Of a stretch of 64,000 nucleotides of DNA, positions 52,833-63,653 are shown piece after piece. The position numbers and the translations under genes are program-made. The stretch comes from Romanomermis culicivorax (lineage: Eukaryota; Nematoda; Enoplea; Mermithida; Mermithidae). The DNA lies in NCBI GenBank assembly GCA_963922205.1, contig CAWUHX010000260.1:310001-374000 (forward strand), read 5' to 3'. The notes beneath the pieces were generated by a model. That model was not told where the DNA came from. It saw only the letters and a program-made list of their open reading frames with translations, and made no database searches. Every line of letters begins with the position of its first letter. Position 1 is the first letter of the stretch.

Positions 52833-54862
52833 CTCAGAATTCTGAGCTGCTTTGCTGCTCTTTTGCTCTGGCAGAGCAGCTATGGATAAAGGTGACCTGG
52901 AGCCCCGTACATTTTTGTCAATCAGTTTACTGTAGTTTACATAGTTGAAAAGAATGCGACAAATAACTTCCATCGTTAAATATGGCTGATTTTTTGACTC
53001 CTGTCTTGCTATTCAATTCCCATAACATTCCTATGGTGTTTGGTTGAAGATGACTGCGGCTTGACTTGATTCCCAGTATGGTAGCAGGTTTTTCCCATTA
53101 TCTTTTTGTCTGTGTTTTCATTTCTCATTTCTTCCTCTTTCTATTTTTCCCTTTCGTATTCTCTTTTACTCTCTTTTATTCATTTTGCATCTGGTTAGTA
53201 GTGTAACTAGTTAATTAGAAAATGCCCCGATAGGGCAGAAAAAAAGAACAATATACTTGCTTGGATAGTTGCCAAGCTAAAAAAAGGTTTGAACTAGATT
53301 TTTCAGAATTTGAGTCAAAGTTTGAAAAGTCCACTTTTGTAATCTTGTATTTTTATTCTTTCTCGTTAAAAAAGATGTCTGTAGAAGAGTATATTCTGCA
53401 GCTTAGTGCATTTTGTCCTCCCATAATATTGTATCAACCACAGAAATATTTTTCTGGGTGAATATTATATGCAAGCTAATGGTTGACTTCACTTAAATGT
53501 GAAGAAATGCTAAACCAATAGCAATATAGCATTGTAAGTCCGAACTGATACAAACATATGCCTTTAACTCTAGGTGAAAAATGTGAGTGGCCGGCAAATT
53601 ATAGTCATTTTTGTAAACTTATTGAAAAACGAGATTGAAAACCTGTGAACAGTGCAACAGGATAAAGCATACAAAAATGCCTTTAAACAGTTTTTGATTC
53701 AGCAATGCACATGCAACTTTGACAGAAATATCATCACCAAACTTATGTCTCTAAATGCATGCATGTTTGATTTAACATGAAGCAAAATTCTATCAGAAAC
53801 CCTCATGTGAAACACTATTCACTAATTACTCATCTCTAACTCTGTTAATGTGATGCGCAAACTTACTCTACTCTATGCCATGAAATCTTGGTGTATTATA
53901 GTCCTTTTTGATCAACCCCTGCATTGAATGGTATATCACATTGAAAAAAAGTATACACATAACGCCTGTTTGGTGAAAATACCATATTTGTATGGCAATG
54001 TTTCAAGTCAATCTAATTTTTGAATTTCAGATTTTTTCTTCATTTGTTAAGGCTCAGTGCAGTCGGCAGCATACATGTGTGGGGTTGATACGGGGGACCC
54101 AGAGTTTTGAAATTGGAAGTCTTTTTCCTGTATGAAAAAAAATTTTAATAAACTTTTTGAGATATTTGTATCAAAAAAAACAGGATCCAGTGATGGATGG
54201 GAAGAATTTTTGTGAGGGAAAGTTGAAAAGTCAAAAAATCTATTTTCCAAAAAAATTTCAAATTTTACTAATTCTTGTCGAAAAACCAGTTTTTTCCATG
54301 TGTTTTTAGATTTTGAAGAAGTCCAGGGATAGCCAATGGAGTTTTTCCAGAGGCCAGTCGGGTGTATCCAGAGTCAGAGTGGAAGGGTTTACTCCGCCAT
54401 CCTATGTGCATCAATGGTGCATAGGTGTGCTGATGCACTCAGCTGCAGAATATACTTTTCGATGGACATGAAAAAATTTTTAATGAGAAAGAATAAAAAT
54501 CGAATATCACAAAGGTTGATTTTTCAAAATTTGACTCAAGTTCCCAAAAATCTAGTTCAAAGTATATTCTTCTTTTTTCTGCCTCATCGGGGCACTTTCT
54601 AATGAACTAGTCCACCTCTTTTTAGTGGGCCTAAACCATATATAAAAACCTTCATAGAAGCACATTGAAGTTTTGCATTTGGTAATCTTCACATCAAAGA
54701 AACAGTGGACAACAATCTTAAAACTATGAATTCTCACTTACAGTAAAATTAAAACATGTGTGAACTGCATGGTAAAACACGTTGTAAAGAGAATGTTAAG
54801 TGACAATGTCTGTTGAATTCCCCATGGTCTGGTACCCTTAGCACAAAATATCATCCATAAAA
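52833..54862. other. Long intergenic stretch
   Basis: No gene is recognised. Around 54110-54310 phrases like AAAATTTTTNNNAAAACCAG resemble the degenerate short-period repeat family. An open frame at 53261-53461 has no domain. Confidence 0.35.
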
Positions 54863-55425
54863 ATCTTCGCAGTCAAAAATTCCTTCCATCAAGATATGGC
54901 AGAACTACGCTTGTTTACACCCGGGATAATTTTTTGTGTAAAGTGAGGGCATCAATTGAATTCCAAATAATCTAAAACCCTTTCCTCAAAAAATTCACGG
55001 TAATATCTCTGTTCTACACACAGGATAACTTTTGCGTAAAAAGATCCGTTGAATTCCGTACGGTCGAAAACCCGTTCCACCAAAAAATCACGAAAATACG
55101 CTTGTTTACTCCCGGGATAATTTTTTGTGTGAAGTGACTGGATCTATCAAATTCTTCGCGGTCGAACACTCTTTCCACCAAAATGTCACGAGAATTCGCT
55201 TGTTTACACGTGAGATAATTTTTTTGGTTAAGTGACCGCATACATGGAATTCCTCGCAGTCGAAAACTCCTTCCATCAAAAAATTACGAAAATACGCTTG
55301 TTTACACCGGGCATAATTTTTTGTGTAAAGTAACTGTCTCCATTGGATTCACAACAGTCGAGAACCCATTCCCAAGAAGATCACGGAAATATCTTTGTTT
55401 TACATGCAGGATAACCAGATAGCAC
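54863..55425. repeat. 98-bp tandem repeat, about 5.7 units
   Basis: The landmark GGGATAATTTTTTGTGTAAA recurs at 54923, 55022, 55114, 55212, 55310 and 55408, a spacing of 98 bp (99 and 92 for the first two). Each unit also has GAATTCCTCGCAGTCGAAAA, a CCTTCCACCAAAAAATCACG word and AAATACGCTTGTTTACACCC. Copies differ by roughly 10-20%. Units have no spacer structure. Confidence 0.9.
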
Positions 55426-56029
55426 TACATCGGTTTCACAATTTAAAAAATTTTTGTACTCAAACGGAACGGGTTTTCTCGAACTTTGGTCACTCATAAT
55501 TTTACCAAATCAAATTTGCAAAAAATAAAAAAAATTTTCGAGAAGACACTTGATAGATGCACGGGTAAAAGTATCAAGGTACAGGGATGCATATCCATTG
55601 AGGAATCTGCTGTACCTGGTTGCCCTAAAAAAGTCCGTTTATTGCATTTTTTGGCGCCCCACCGAGCACCACTTGATTATGGACGCTGGTTGCCCTTTGC
55701 CACCCCAATTTTTGCCCATACGGCGGATATTATGCAAAAAAAACCTCATGTCTCTTTCTATAACCATTTTTACTATAGGGGATATTAGTCAGAGGTTGAC
55801 GCTACCGCGCCACCTATGACAAAATGTTGATGTATAAAATTGTATTAATGCAGTCAGTGCACAAATTTTAGATAGAGATAACTACTTAAAGAGTCTCAGC
55901 GGAGAAAAAGAAAGATAAAATGTAATAAAGTTAAACGAATATAACAAACACAAAATACAGATAAATTCGAAAACCAAAAAGATGAAAAAATGGAAGAATC
56001 AAGTCAACTTTTATTTTATGATGTATTGG
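55426..56029. other. Intergenic stretch, nothing recognised
   Basis: A 100-codon plus-strand frame (55486-55788) with no recognisable domain. No other features. Confidence 0.35.
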
Positions 56030-56115
56030 ACGCCAAGTTGGGAATGGACGCCAAGTTAGGATTTTTCCTTCAACATTGAACGCCAAGTTGAGACGGACGC
56101 CAAGTTAGGATAGAA
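56030..56115. repeat. GGACGCCAAGTTAGGAT minisatellite, right orientation
   Basis: Four units of about 17 bp, partly spaced. This is the inverse of the array at 50270-50340. Confidence 0.65.
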
Positions 56116-56195
56116 CGTGTTTAGGCGACTTTAGAGTGGGTGCTTATCTTTTATCATTTTTCAATTCATATGCACTCTACAAAAACAGACTTTAA

Positions 56196-56998
56196 GGCCC
56201 GTATTCACAATAGTGTGTTAGCGGCGTGTTAGGCTGACACTATGTTAAATTTTGGCTAACACGGTGGTAACACGGTGCTAAGTTTCATCCCCGTATTCAC
56301 AATCGCGTGTTGAGGTCGAAAAATGGAAGAGTTAACACGGCATTCTAAACCTGCCCCCCCCCTACAAGTTTTAGCGGCGTGTTAGCAGTAGTCTGTTTGT
56401 TAATTTTTTTCAATTGTCATGGATATTATTGACCTATTGGATCATCTTGATGAAAGTGAAGAAATAGTACATCCTATTCGTCACTTTCGGGATAGGGCCA
56501 ATCCATTTGAGGGCTACGATGACGTTACCTTTAAATCAAGATACAAATTGTCGAAAAATGGTTCCTGAGACTTGATTACGCTTCTCCAGGATCAATTAGA
56601 AACTTCTGGTCGAAATCATGCGATTCCTCCAGCACTTCGGGTTAATACAAAGTCATAAGTTTTATTCATGAAAATTAACTACTCATCAAATGACTGTTCA
56701 AACTCAAATATTACATACTGAAAAACGCTGGCATTGTTGAGAAACCTTGTTGACATTGACCACAATGTTTATTTTCTTCCTGTTATATCCTTTTTCATAT
56801 TAAAAAACATGCTTGAGCTTATTCTGCCACCCTGTTACAAAAGCAACACGGTGGTAACACGGTGTTGGCTAACACGGACTTGACACGCTATTGTGAATAC
56901 GAGGTGATACTTGACACGGTGTTAGCTGGATCGCCGTGTTAGCCAACACGGTGTTAAGTCCTAACACCTGACTTAACACGCGATTGTGAATACGGGCC
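56196..56998 (+). mobile_element. PIF/Harbinger-type element, copy A, internally deleted
   Basis: Ends are GGCCCGTATTCACAAT and its complement ATTGTGAATACGGGCC. They are flanked by TAA on both sides (56193-56195 and 56999-57001), the 3-bp TWA target of this superfamily. Subterminal TAACACGGTG/CACCGTGTTA words recur in both arms. It encloses a transposase N-terminal fragment. It is nearly identical to 60979-61814. Confidence 0.9.
56419..56658 (+). pseudogene. Harbinger transposase N-terminal fragment, copy A
   Basis: From ATG 56419: MDIIDLLDHLDESEEIV, then RDRANPFEGYDDVTFKSRYKL. A TGA at 56566 stands where copy B has CGA. The frame then continues (DLITLLQDQLETSGRNHAIP) to TAA at 56656. The D/N-P-F-E-x-Y-x-D-x-x-F-x-x-R-Y-x-L-S-K signature marks PIF/Harbinger transposases. 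The catalytic domain is absent. Confidence 0.85.
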
Positions 56999-57001
56999 TA
57001 A

Positions 57002-57298
57002 GTGAACTCTTTTGGAAATGGATTATTCGGGGCTCATAACGAAATTTGTCAGCATGAGTTTTTTTCGAAAAATCGGTCAGTTGGAGTTGTATAACAATAC
57101 ACCATCACTTTCCTGCGCTTAATTTCTGCATCTTAATTGAAAATTCCACGTTTCTAGAAGAAATAACGTATAAAAAGCACCTAATTATGATAATAATGTG
57201 AAGCGCAATCGTTTGTATATGGTAATTTCAAGATTTCCATTTCTCCTACCATACCATCCGAAAATCGTTGCTAGCACATTTTCAAAAGTTCGATAATA
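57002..57298. other. 5' flank of the secreted cysteine-rich gene
   Basis: No clear TATA box. A CATTTTCAAAAG-TT stretch just before the ATG could contain a weak acceptor. Confidence 0.3.
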
Positions 57299-58065
57299 AT
57301 GCATATCGTGTTTGGTTCGATTGTTTTGGCACTAATGGCAGATATGACTAACTGCTATTATGCAAAGGGTGGTGGATCGAGGCCAAAACGAGATTTGGAA
57401 TCCTTGCAACGAATAAGCAGCACAGAGTAAGCGCTGCTCTTCCTGAATATGTTCTAAATTTCTGAAAATCAATTCCAGGAGGCGTTGCATTCCAGAAAAG
57501 GAATTGCAAGAGAAGGAGAATGAGCGGTATGCTTTGTTCGGAAGAAACGAGCTCGATATGGAAAGAGCCCAAAATTGTATGGGACTTCCAGAGGAAGCAG
57601 TTTTAATGTTCTGTTGGGCCACCAACTGTGGATGTATGAATTTAGGAATGTTCATTATACGAGTTTTTGAACTATAGCAATGATTTTTCATTTTTCATAA
57701 TACAGTCGAAATAAGAAAGTGGGAGGCCGTGGGTGATAATATGCTAGCAAGATGCCGAGCAGGACTGGTTGGCGGACCATTTCCGATCATGAGAGCTGAT
57801 CAAAACAGATTCTACGACAAGTCGAGTGGTATATTTATCCGATGCACGGCCAACGGCGCCCTAGTAAGTGTTTAATCGTGAGCCTGTTTTTAGAGGACAT
57901 GAGAGTGACAAATAAATGCAAATAAAGGTGGCGCAGCAGTCGTGTGAAACAAAGTTTCTGATTCGAGAACTAGACGAAAGAAAACTAGAAGAGTGGTACG
58001 AAATCGGTAGCGTATTTGATTGCGGAAACGGAAAGAGAGGTCCCTTTGGAGGAGATCTAGTCTGA
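57299..58065 (+). CDS. Secreted cysteine-rich protein, four exons
   Basis: Exons 57299-57426, 57479-57633, 57706-57863 and 57928-58065 join in frame through three GT-AG introns of 52, 72 and 64 nt (GTAAGC, GTATGA and GTAAGT donors), giving 192 residues. The N-terminus is a signal peptide (MHIVFGSIVLALMADMTNC). The body has regularly spaced cysteines and two related-looking blocks, RKWEAVGDNMLARCRAG (residues about 96-112) and EEWYEIGSVFDCGNGKRGP (about 165-183). These loosely resemble the fibronectin-I-like repeats of nematode MIG-18-type matrix proteins, but I am not sure of that. An RPKRD motif near residue 36 could be a processing site. AATAAA lies about 40 nt after the stop. The donor of exon 2 is inferred; other frames across it hit stops. 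The gene is probably extracellular; its function is unknown. Confidence 0.75.
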
Positions 58066-58417
58066 GATAGGATTTCGTTGTTCGCTATGATACTATGTTG
58101 CTGAAAAATAAAATTGTAATTGTATTCGATGCCTGCAGTTTCGGAATCAAACATGGTCAAGTATGCACAGATAACATGATAACATGGTAAATCAGCAAAA
58201 AATGCAAAAAACGACTTAAAATTCACCGTTTTTTCAAAATTGAACCTTTCGTGTTGCAAGAAAGTACGGATTTTCCTTTAGCAATATTTGGTATTAGTGC
58301 GCCTGAAGGTCATTCATCTTATAACGTGTGTAATGCAATCAAAACGTACCTATAGTAATAGGGTAAAATGTAAGACGAGGCATAAACGGTATAGCGTCGG
58401 GCCTGCTAAATGGGTAC
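58066..58417. other. 3' flank of the cysteine-rich gene
   Basis: AATAAA at about 58106 is a likely polyadenylation signal. Nothing else is recognised. Confidence 0.4.
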
Positions 58418-59106
58418 CGTCCCAACACCGCCACTGTCCCAACTCCGCCACCGTCCCAACTCTGCCACTTTCGTGTCCCAACACCGCCACCGTCCCAACG
58501 CTGCCACCGTCCCAACTCCGCCACTTTCTTGTCCCAACTTTCGCAATCTTTCAAAAAGTTTATTTTTTGTAACACGTTGAACTTAACCAAATGTGCTTAT
58601 TATCGGAACAGAAAATACAAATCCGGATCATAACGCGCCGCAATTATCACTAAATTACTCTTTAATTCCTGATTCATAAAATTTTCAATAGGACCAAAGT
58701 CACCCATGATTTTATTACACAAATTCGAATTAATTGACAACAAGAAATGAAAACAGACACGTATATTTGTATTTTAATGTGCAAAGCACACAGTCATTTT
58801 GGTAATATGCTAATGAAGTAAATTCCGGTCTCACGCTCGTTGTTCTATTTTTGGTTATTTTGGTAAAATCGTTTGTATAGTTAAGTACGACTATACAAAC
58901 GAAGAATATATAGATATACCATGTATTTATTGCTTTTATGATAATATCAGTTTTTGCCATCCTATGAATTAGCAATGTCATGTTGTTAAGTTACAAAAAA
59001 AACTTTGTTACAAAAAACAAACTTTTTGAAAGATTGCGAAAGTTAGGACAAGAAAGTGGCGGAGTTGTGACGGTGGTGGAGTTGGGACGGTGGCGGAGTT
59101 GGGCAC
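58418..59106. mobile_element. Fold-back element with a CCGTCCCAACTCCGCCA minisatellite
   Basis: The left arm 58418-58600 starts with an array of a roughly 15-bp unit (CGTCCCAACTCCGCCAC), interrupted by CTTTCTTGT words. It ends in unique sequence CAATCTTTCAAAAAGTTT. The right arm 58986-59106 is the reverse complement (GGCGGAGTTGGGACGGT, AAACTTTTTGAAAGATTG). The centre is about 390 bp and non-coding. Confidence 0.85.
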
Positions 59107-59233
59107 GATCAAAAATCCTAGGACTTTTTCACTTCTGAATTGGGCTTTCTGTAAATTGTCAATTCATTCCATAGAGTCACTGACAGAAAATCCTATAATT
59201 TTTCACTTCTGGATAGGGCTAAAGCCTAAAGGG

Positions 59234-59462
59234 CCATTTATACTTAATTTTTCGACGGAACGGAATGGAACGGATCGCCAACAGCTTGAAACGTTCAGCC
59301 TGAAAATACACTTTCGATCGGAAAGGATAACTGCAATTTTGTAGAAAAGGACTGACGGTAACCTCCAAACGAACAGAACAGAACAAAAATTTCCCTTTCA
59401 ATCGGTAACGTTGTGTCAATTGCATTTCATTCCGTTCCGTCAAAAAAGGCAAGTATAAATCG
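59234..59462. mobile_element. MITE-like element, copy 2
   Basis: About 229 bp with inverted ends CCATTTATACTTAA and the complement of GGCAAGTATAAATCG. The body matches 20694-20978. Some 50 bp of that copy are absent here. No ORF. Confidence 0.7.
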
Positions 59463-60615
59463 TTGTACTTCGATTCTCCGACTGTGTTGATTCTTCGACT
59501 GTTGCTATTCTCCGACCAGTTCGATTCTCCAGCTATCTCGATTTTTCGACTCTTGTGATTGTTCGACTGTTTCGTTTCTTCGACTATGAATCGTTTTTTT
59601 TGGTTTTCGATTGTTTGACTTCCTCGAATGTCCAGCTACCCTTCCTAATGTTTTTTGTTTGTTTTGGTTTAATTGTTTTTGGATTTGTTTTTCGTTTTTG
59701 TTTTTCGTTTGTTTTTTAGGTTTTAATCAATTCTCAAAATTGAATTGTCAAACAAAAATTGCCAAAATTAATTATATTGAGTAAAAATCGGCGATTTGAA
59801 TCAGAGATCATCGAACATTTAGCGGAAATGATGAAATCTTTAAATTTTTAATAAATTTTAAAAAACTGCAATTAAATTTTTAAAAATAAAAATTTAAAAT
59901 TATCGATAATTTGAAAAAGATGTTGAATTTGAATGAAAACATTCAAAGATGTTGAATTTTGCCAAAAAATATTCAAAATTCTGAACCAAAAACGCTGAAA
60001 ATTTTTTTTGCTCAAAACTTCAAAAATTTGCAAATTTTGAAAAATTTTTAGAATTTTAGAATTTCAAAATTTAAAGCATTTTTAAATTTGAAAAATTTCA
60101 AAATTTGAAAATTTCCAAAAAATGAAGAATTTTGAAAATTTCAAGAAACTGCGACATTTAAAAAATTTCCCGATTCGGGAATTTTCAAATTTTGAATTAT
60201 TAAAAAATTTAAAATGAAAAATTTGAAGAAAAATAATTTTAAAAACCTGATTTTTATATCTTTTTTTGATGCAATAATCATGAATTTACATCAAAAATTG
60301 TTGAAATTATTCGCCCCGGTAGGCAAAACATATATGTATATTTAAAGCTTCAATTATTTAAAGCTCCATTGAGAATCTGGTCGAGGAATCCAGCCAGTCG
60401 AGGAAATGGTACTTAAAAGCAGTCTAGCAATCGATGAAATTGAAGTATCGGCACCAGTCGAAGAAACACAACAAAACAACTCTTCTATTTTTAGTATTTT
60501 TGCCTAGGTCAGAGAAACGACACAGTCGAAGAACCGACATGGTCGAGGAATCGAAACAGTCGGAGATACGACATGGTCGGAGAAACGCCTCACAATCGTG
60601 TAAATGACCCTTGAG
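59463..60615. mobile_element. Fold-back element with a TCGATTCTCCGACTGT minisatellite
   Basis: The left arm (59463-59640) repeats a roughly 16-bp unit, CGATTCTCCGACTGTT, about ten times. The right arm (60370-60600) repeats its complement, GTCGAGGAATCGAAACA. The centre is about 700 bp of AT-rich DNA. It directly abuts the MITE on its left. The outer right end (GTAAATGACCCTTGA) resembles the complement of the MITE left end (AAGGGCCATTTATAC), so MITE and fold-back element may be one composite unit. Confidence 0.75.
59760..60290. repeat. AAATTTT low-complexity tract
   Basis: Dense AAATTTTGAAAATTTC-type sequence, nearly devoid of C and G, in the centre of the fold-back element. Confidence 0.7.
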
Positions 60616-60978
60616 CCTTAGCCTGAGCATGAGCCAGGTTCGTACTGTTACCTAAAGTTACCCATCATAACCAGTTGCTCTAGAGGTACCTTTTGCATTT
60701 TTGGGTGGCCACCAGACGCACTAATGCCACAATATTTAATCGCAATGGAGAGTGGCATGCGCAATTAATTCTTTGCCTCCTTTTACTAATTAAAAGAAAT
60801 ATTTTTCTCTGAAATCAATGGAACCTGATGCAAATTTATTACTATTTCTCAAGGTCCATGTGAAACTCTTTTTCGCGGAACTTTAGTTATAAGTAGTTTT
60901 TGAACTTACTCGGCTGCGAAAATGAAGCAGAGTATGAGGCATTTAGAAACCATGGGTCGGTTTCAGCAGAGAGACTTA
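60616..60978. other. Short intergenic stretch, nothing recognised
   Basis: No features seen. Confidence 0.35.
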
Positions 60979-61814
60979 GGCCCGTATTCACAATCGCGTG
61001 TTAGCAGTGTGTTAGGCTGACACGGTGTTAAATTTTGGCTAACACGGTGGTAACATAGTGCTAAGTTTAGGTTCGAAAGGGTCGAAAAGGTTCGAAAGGG
61101 TCGTGTTAGGTTCGAAAGTGTCGTGTTAGGGTCAAAAAATGGAAGACTTAACACGGCATTCTAAGCCTGCCCCCTACCAGTTTTAGCCGCGTGTTAGCAG
61201 TAGTCTGTTTTTGTTAATTTTTTCAATTGTCATGGATATTATTGACCTATTGGATCATCTTGATGAAATTGAAGAAATAGTACATCATATTCGTCACTTT
61301 CGGGATAGGGCCAATCCATTTAAGGGCTACGATGGCGTTACCTTTAAATCAAGATACAAATTGTCGAAAAATGGTTCCCGAGACCTGATTACGCTTCTCC
61401 AGGATCAATTAGAAACTTCTGGTCGAAATCATGCCATTCCTCCAGCACTTCAAGTTAATACAAAATCATTAGTTTTCTTCATGAAAATTAACTGCTCATC
61501 AAATGACTGTTCAAACTCAAAGATTACATACTGAAAAAAGCTGGCATTGTTGAAAAACCTTGTTGACATTGACCACAATGTTTATTTTCTTCCTGTTATA
61601 TCCTTTTTCATATTAAAAAGCATGCTTGAGCTTATTCTGCCACCCAGTTACAAAAGTAACACGGTGGTAACACGGTGTTGGCTAACACGGACTTAACACG
61701 CTATTGTGAATACGAGGTGGTACTTGACACAGTGTTAGCTTGATCGCCGTGTTAGCCAGCGCCATGTTAAGTCCTAACACCATGTTGACTTAACACGCAA
61801 CTGTGAATACGGGC
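60979..61814 (+). mobile_element. PIF/Harbinger-type element, copy B, internally deleted
   Basis: Same structure and sequence as 56196-56998. Ends are GGCCCGTATTCACAAT and GTGAATACGGGC, with TTA on both sides (60976-60978 and 61815-61817). A local GGTTCGAAAGGGTCG duplication occurs near 61070-61135. The target words TAA and TTA in the two copies together support the superfamily call. Confidence 0.9.
61232..61534 (+). pseudogene. Harbinger transposase N-terminal fragment, copy B
   Basis: A 100-codon frame from ATG 61232: MDIIDLLDHLDEIEEIVHHI, then RDRANPFKGYDGVTFKSRYK, LITLLQDQLETSGRNHAIPP, and then a non-homologous tail to TGA. The frame is intact, unlike copy A. It ends where the deletion removes the nuclease domain. 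It could at most make a DNA-binding or dominant-negative peptide. Confidence 0.85.
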
Positions 61815-62104
61815 TTATATGTTTTACAATTCCCGTTAACACGCAGCTCAGCAGCAACTTGACTCATGTATGCAAAACATATCGAAAGTTAAGTTGTAGC
61901 TGAGCTGTGGCTGAAATCAGTGTGTTATAAGATTGCCATCAAGGTGCAGCTCAGCTGCCTCGTAACTTTCTCAATATGTTTTGTGTGTTTGAGTTAAGCT
62001 GCAGCAGAGCTGCACCTTAACGGCAATGATATAAAATATAGAAATAAGCTACAGCTTCAGCTGCAGCTCAGCTGGAGCTCAAGTCTCACTGACAAAATAG
62101 GCAC
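61815..62104. repeat. CAGCTCAGCTGCAG palindrome cluster
   Basis: AAGGTGCAGCTCAGCTGC (61940) pairs with GCAGCAGAGCTGCACCTT (62002), a long hairpin with one or two mismatches. Further AGCTGCAGCTCAGCTGGAGC words follow. No gene is seen. Confidence 0.7.
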
Positions 62105-63118
62105 CAGGGCCCGGACCAAACTTTGGTTTGTAGCCATATGCCCCAGTTTCAATTGCGCTTTCCCATTTGCGCCCTAGCAAATTGTGCTGATTTTCAAGTG
62201 CACCATTTTTATATGCGCCCTATGCATTTGCGCCATGTGTACAATGCGTCAACTGCAATTGCGCTTTTTGCAAATGCGCTGCCTTTGTGTTTTAATCCAT
62301 CATAGAAAGGCAATGGATGCACCAGTAATGAAAAAAGTGACAAAGATGACTATTGTCTCCAGAAATTGTTTAGGAAGCATTTTTTTACAAAATTTTTTCG
62401 ATCCGAAAATTTTTGCTGTATGTTTATTTTTCTCAGACTTACGCAGTTAGTCTATATCACAGTTTAGCTACTGCAAATGATTCTATGATATGATTATGAT
62501 TCTATGATCTGATCTTGATTCTTTGATCTGATCATGATTCTATGATCAGATAATCCTGTACCCAGTACCTTCACACTTCAAATTTGTTCAGAAGCAGCAA
62601 AACTAAACATTTACTCCAAATCTTACCACTTGAGTTCGAAAGTCAAAATAAGCTAGACAGCCAATGGATCAGCCAAATTATAAGCTATACTGGTCATAAA
62701 ATCACAAGCATTAATTTGACCCTGATCATACTGTAGATTGAGTGTGAAAAATTCTAGAGTTCCAAATGTGACATAATTGCACTTTGGTAATTTTCGACTC
62801 TGGCTATGTGACTATCTGTGTGGTCCTGTATGACTGTATAATAATTTACAATGTTGTTTTTGCCTAGTTTGTTTGGTCTTCAAGAATAACTACATTTCTC
62901 ATTTGATACTATCTTTTCAGTGTCCAATTAGAATTATGGCCGAAATAAACAATGCGCATTTGCAAATGGCGCATTGAACACGCAGCACATTTGCTAATAG
63001 CACATATGATAATGGCGCATATGACATGTGGCGCATTTTGATAGGTGCAATTGGCAAAAGCGCATATGAAAAGGGCGCAATTGGCTACACCCCCAAACTT
63101 TAACAAGCCAAAACGCAA
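62105..63118. mobile_element. Fold-back element with ATTTGCGCC minisatellite arms
   Basis: The left arm (62105-62290) contains about eight loosely spaced ATNTGCGCC words (CATTTGCGCC, ATATGCGCCC). The right arm (62932-63118) contains the complement (GGCGCATATG, GGCGCAATTGG). The outer flanks GTAGCCA and TGGCTAC are also inverted, as are AACTTTGG and CCCAAACTTT. The centre is about 640 bp with no gene. Confidence 0.75.
62478..62552. repeat. GATTCTATGATCTGATC short tandem repeat
   Basis: Four to five units of about 17-19 bp (GATTCTATGATCTGATC and variants), in the centre of the fold-back element. Confidence 0.75.
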
Positions 63119-63653
63119 GGGCTATATTCCATTCATTTTCAAATAATAGATGCAGTGGTCGGAGTTTCAGCAAACCTGTTTTAACTAGAGATCAGGAAAT
63201 CAATCGATTGAAAAGAGTGATCATCAAGGAGTCCATATCAAAAAAGAAATATTTATTGAATAGAGTCAACAAGCCTTACATTATTTTGTGAAAAAGTTTG
63301 GCTGTAACCTTGCTGCATCCATCAATTCAAAATGAATGGAGTATAGTTCTACTCGAACAAGTGTTTTGATTCAGCTAAACTTGTACATTCATAGTCTATT
63401 CATTTCCAAATGAGCTTCACAAAGAAAGAGAATCCATAGAAATATAGAAGAACAGGCAATACACCTGCATTGTAAGCCGAAATCTTTTTCTCTCAACTTC
63501 TTCACCCAACTACTACAGTAAACTCAAGGAAGAAGGTGTTCGCATACGCAGGTTGCTTATTGTATGCATGAACATCTTCCTGTACGCCATGTCTCATTTG
63601 GAAGAAATAGACTATAATAAAAACTAGTGAAATTTCATGTCAATTTCATGTTT
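63119..63653. other. Intergenic stretch with a dispersed repeat word
   Basis: The phrase CCATTCATTTTCAAATAATA, followed by a GATGCAGTGGTC word, resembles 33674-33720 and 40900-40930. No gene is seen. Confidence 0.4.

Noticed and set aside
54863-55425. CRISPR array
   Set aside because: Whole 98-bp units are repeated without unique spacers, and the genome is eukaryotic.
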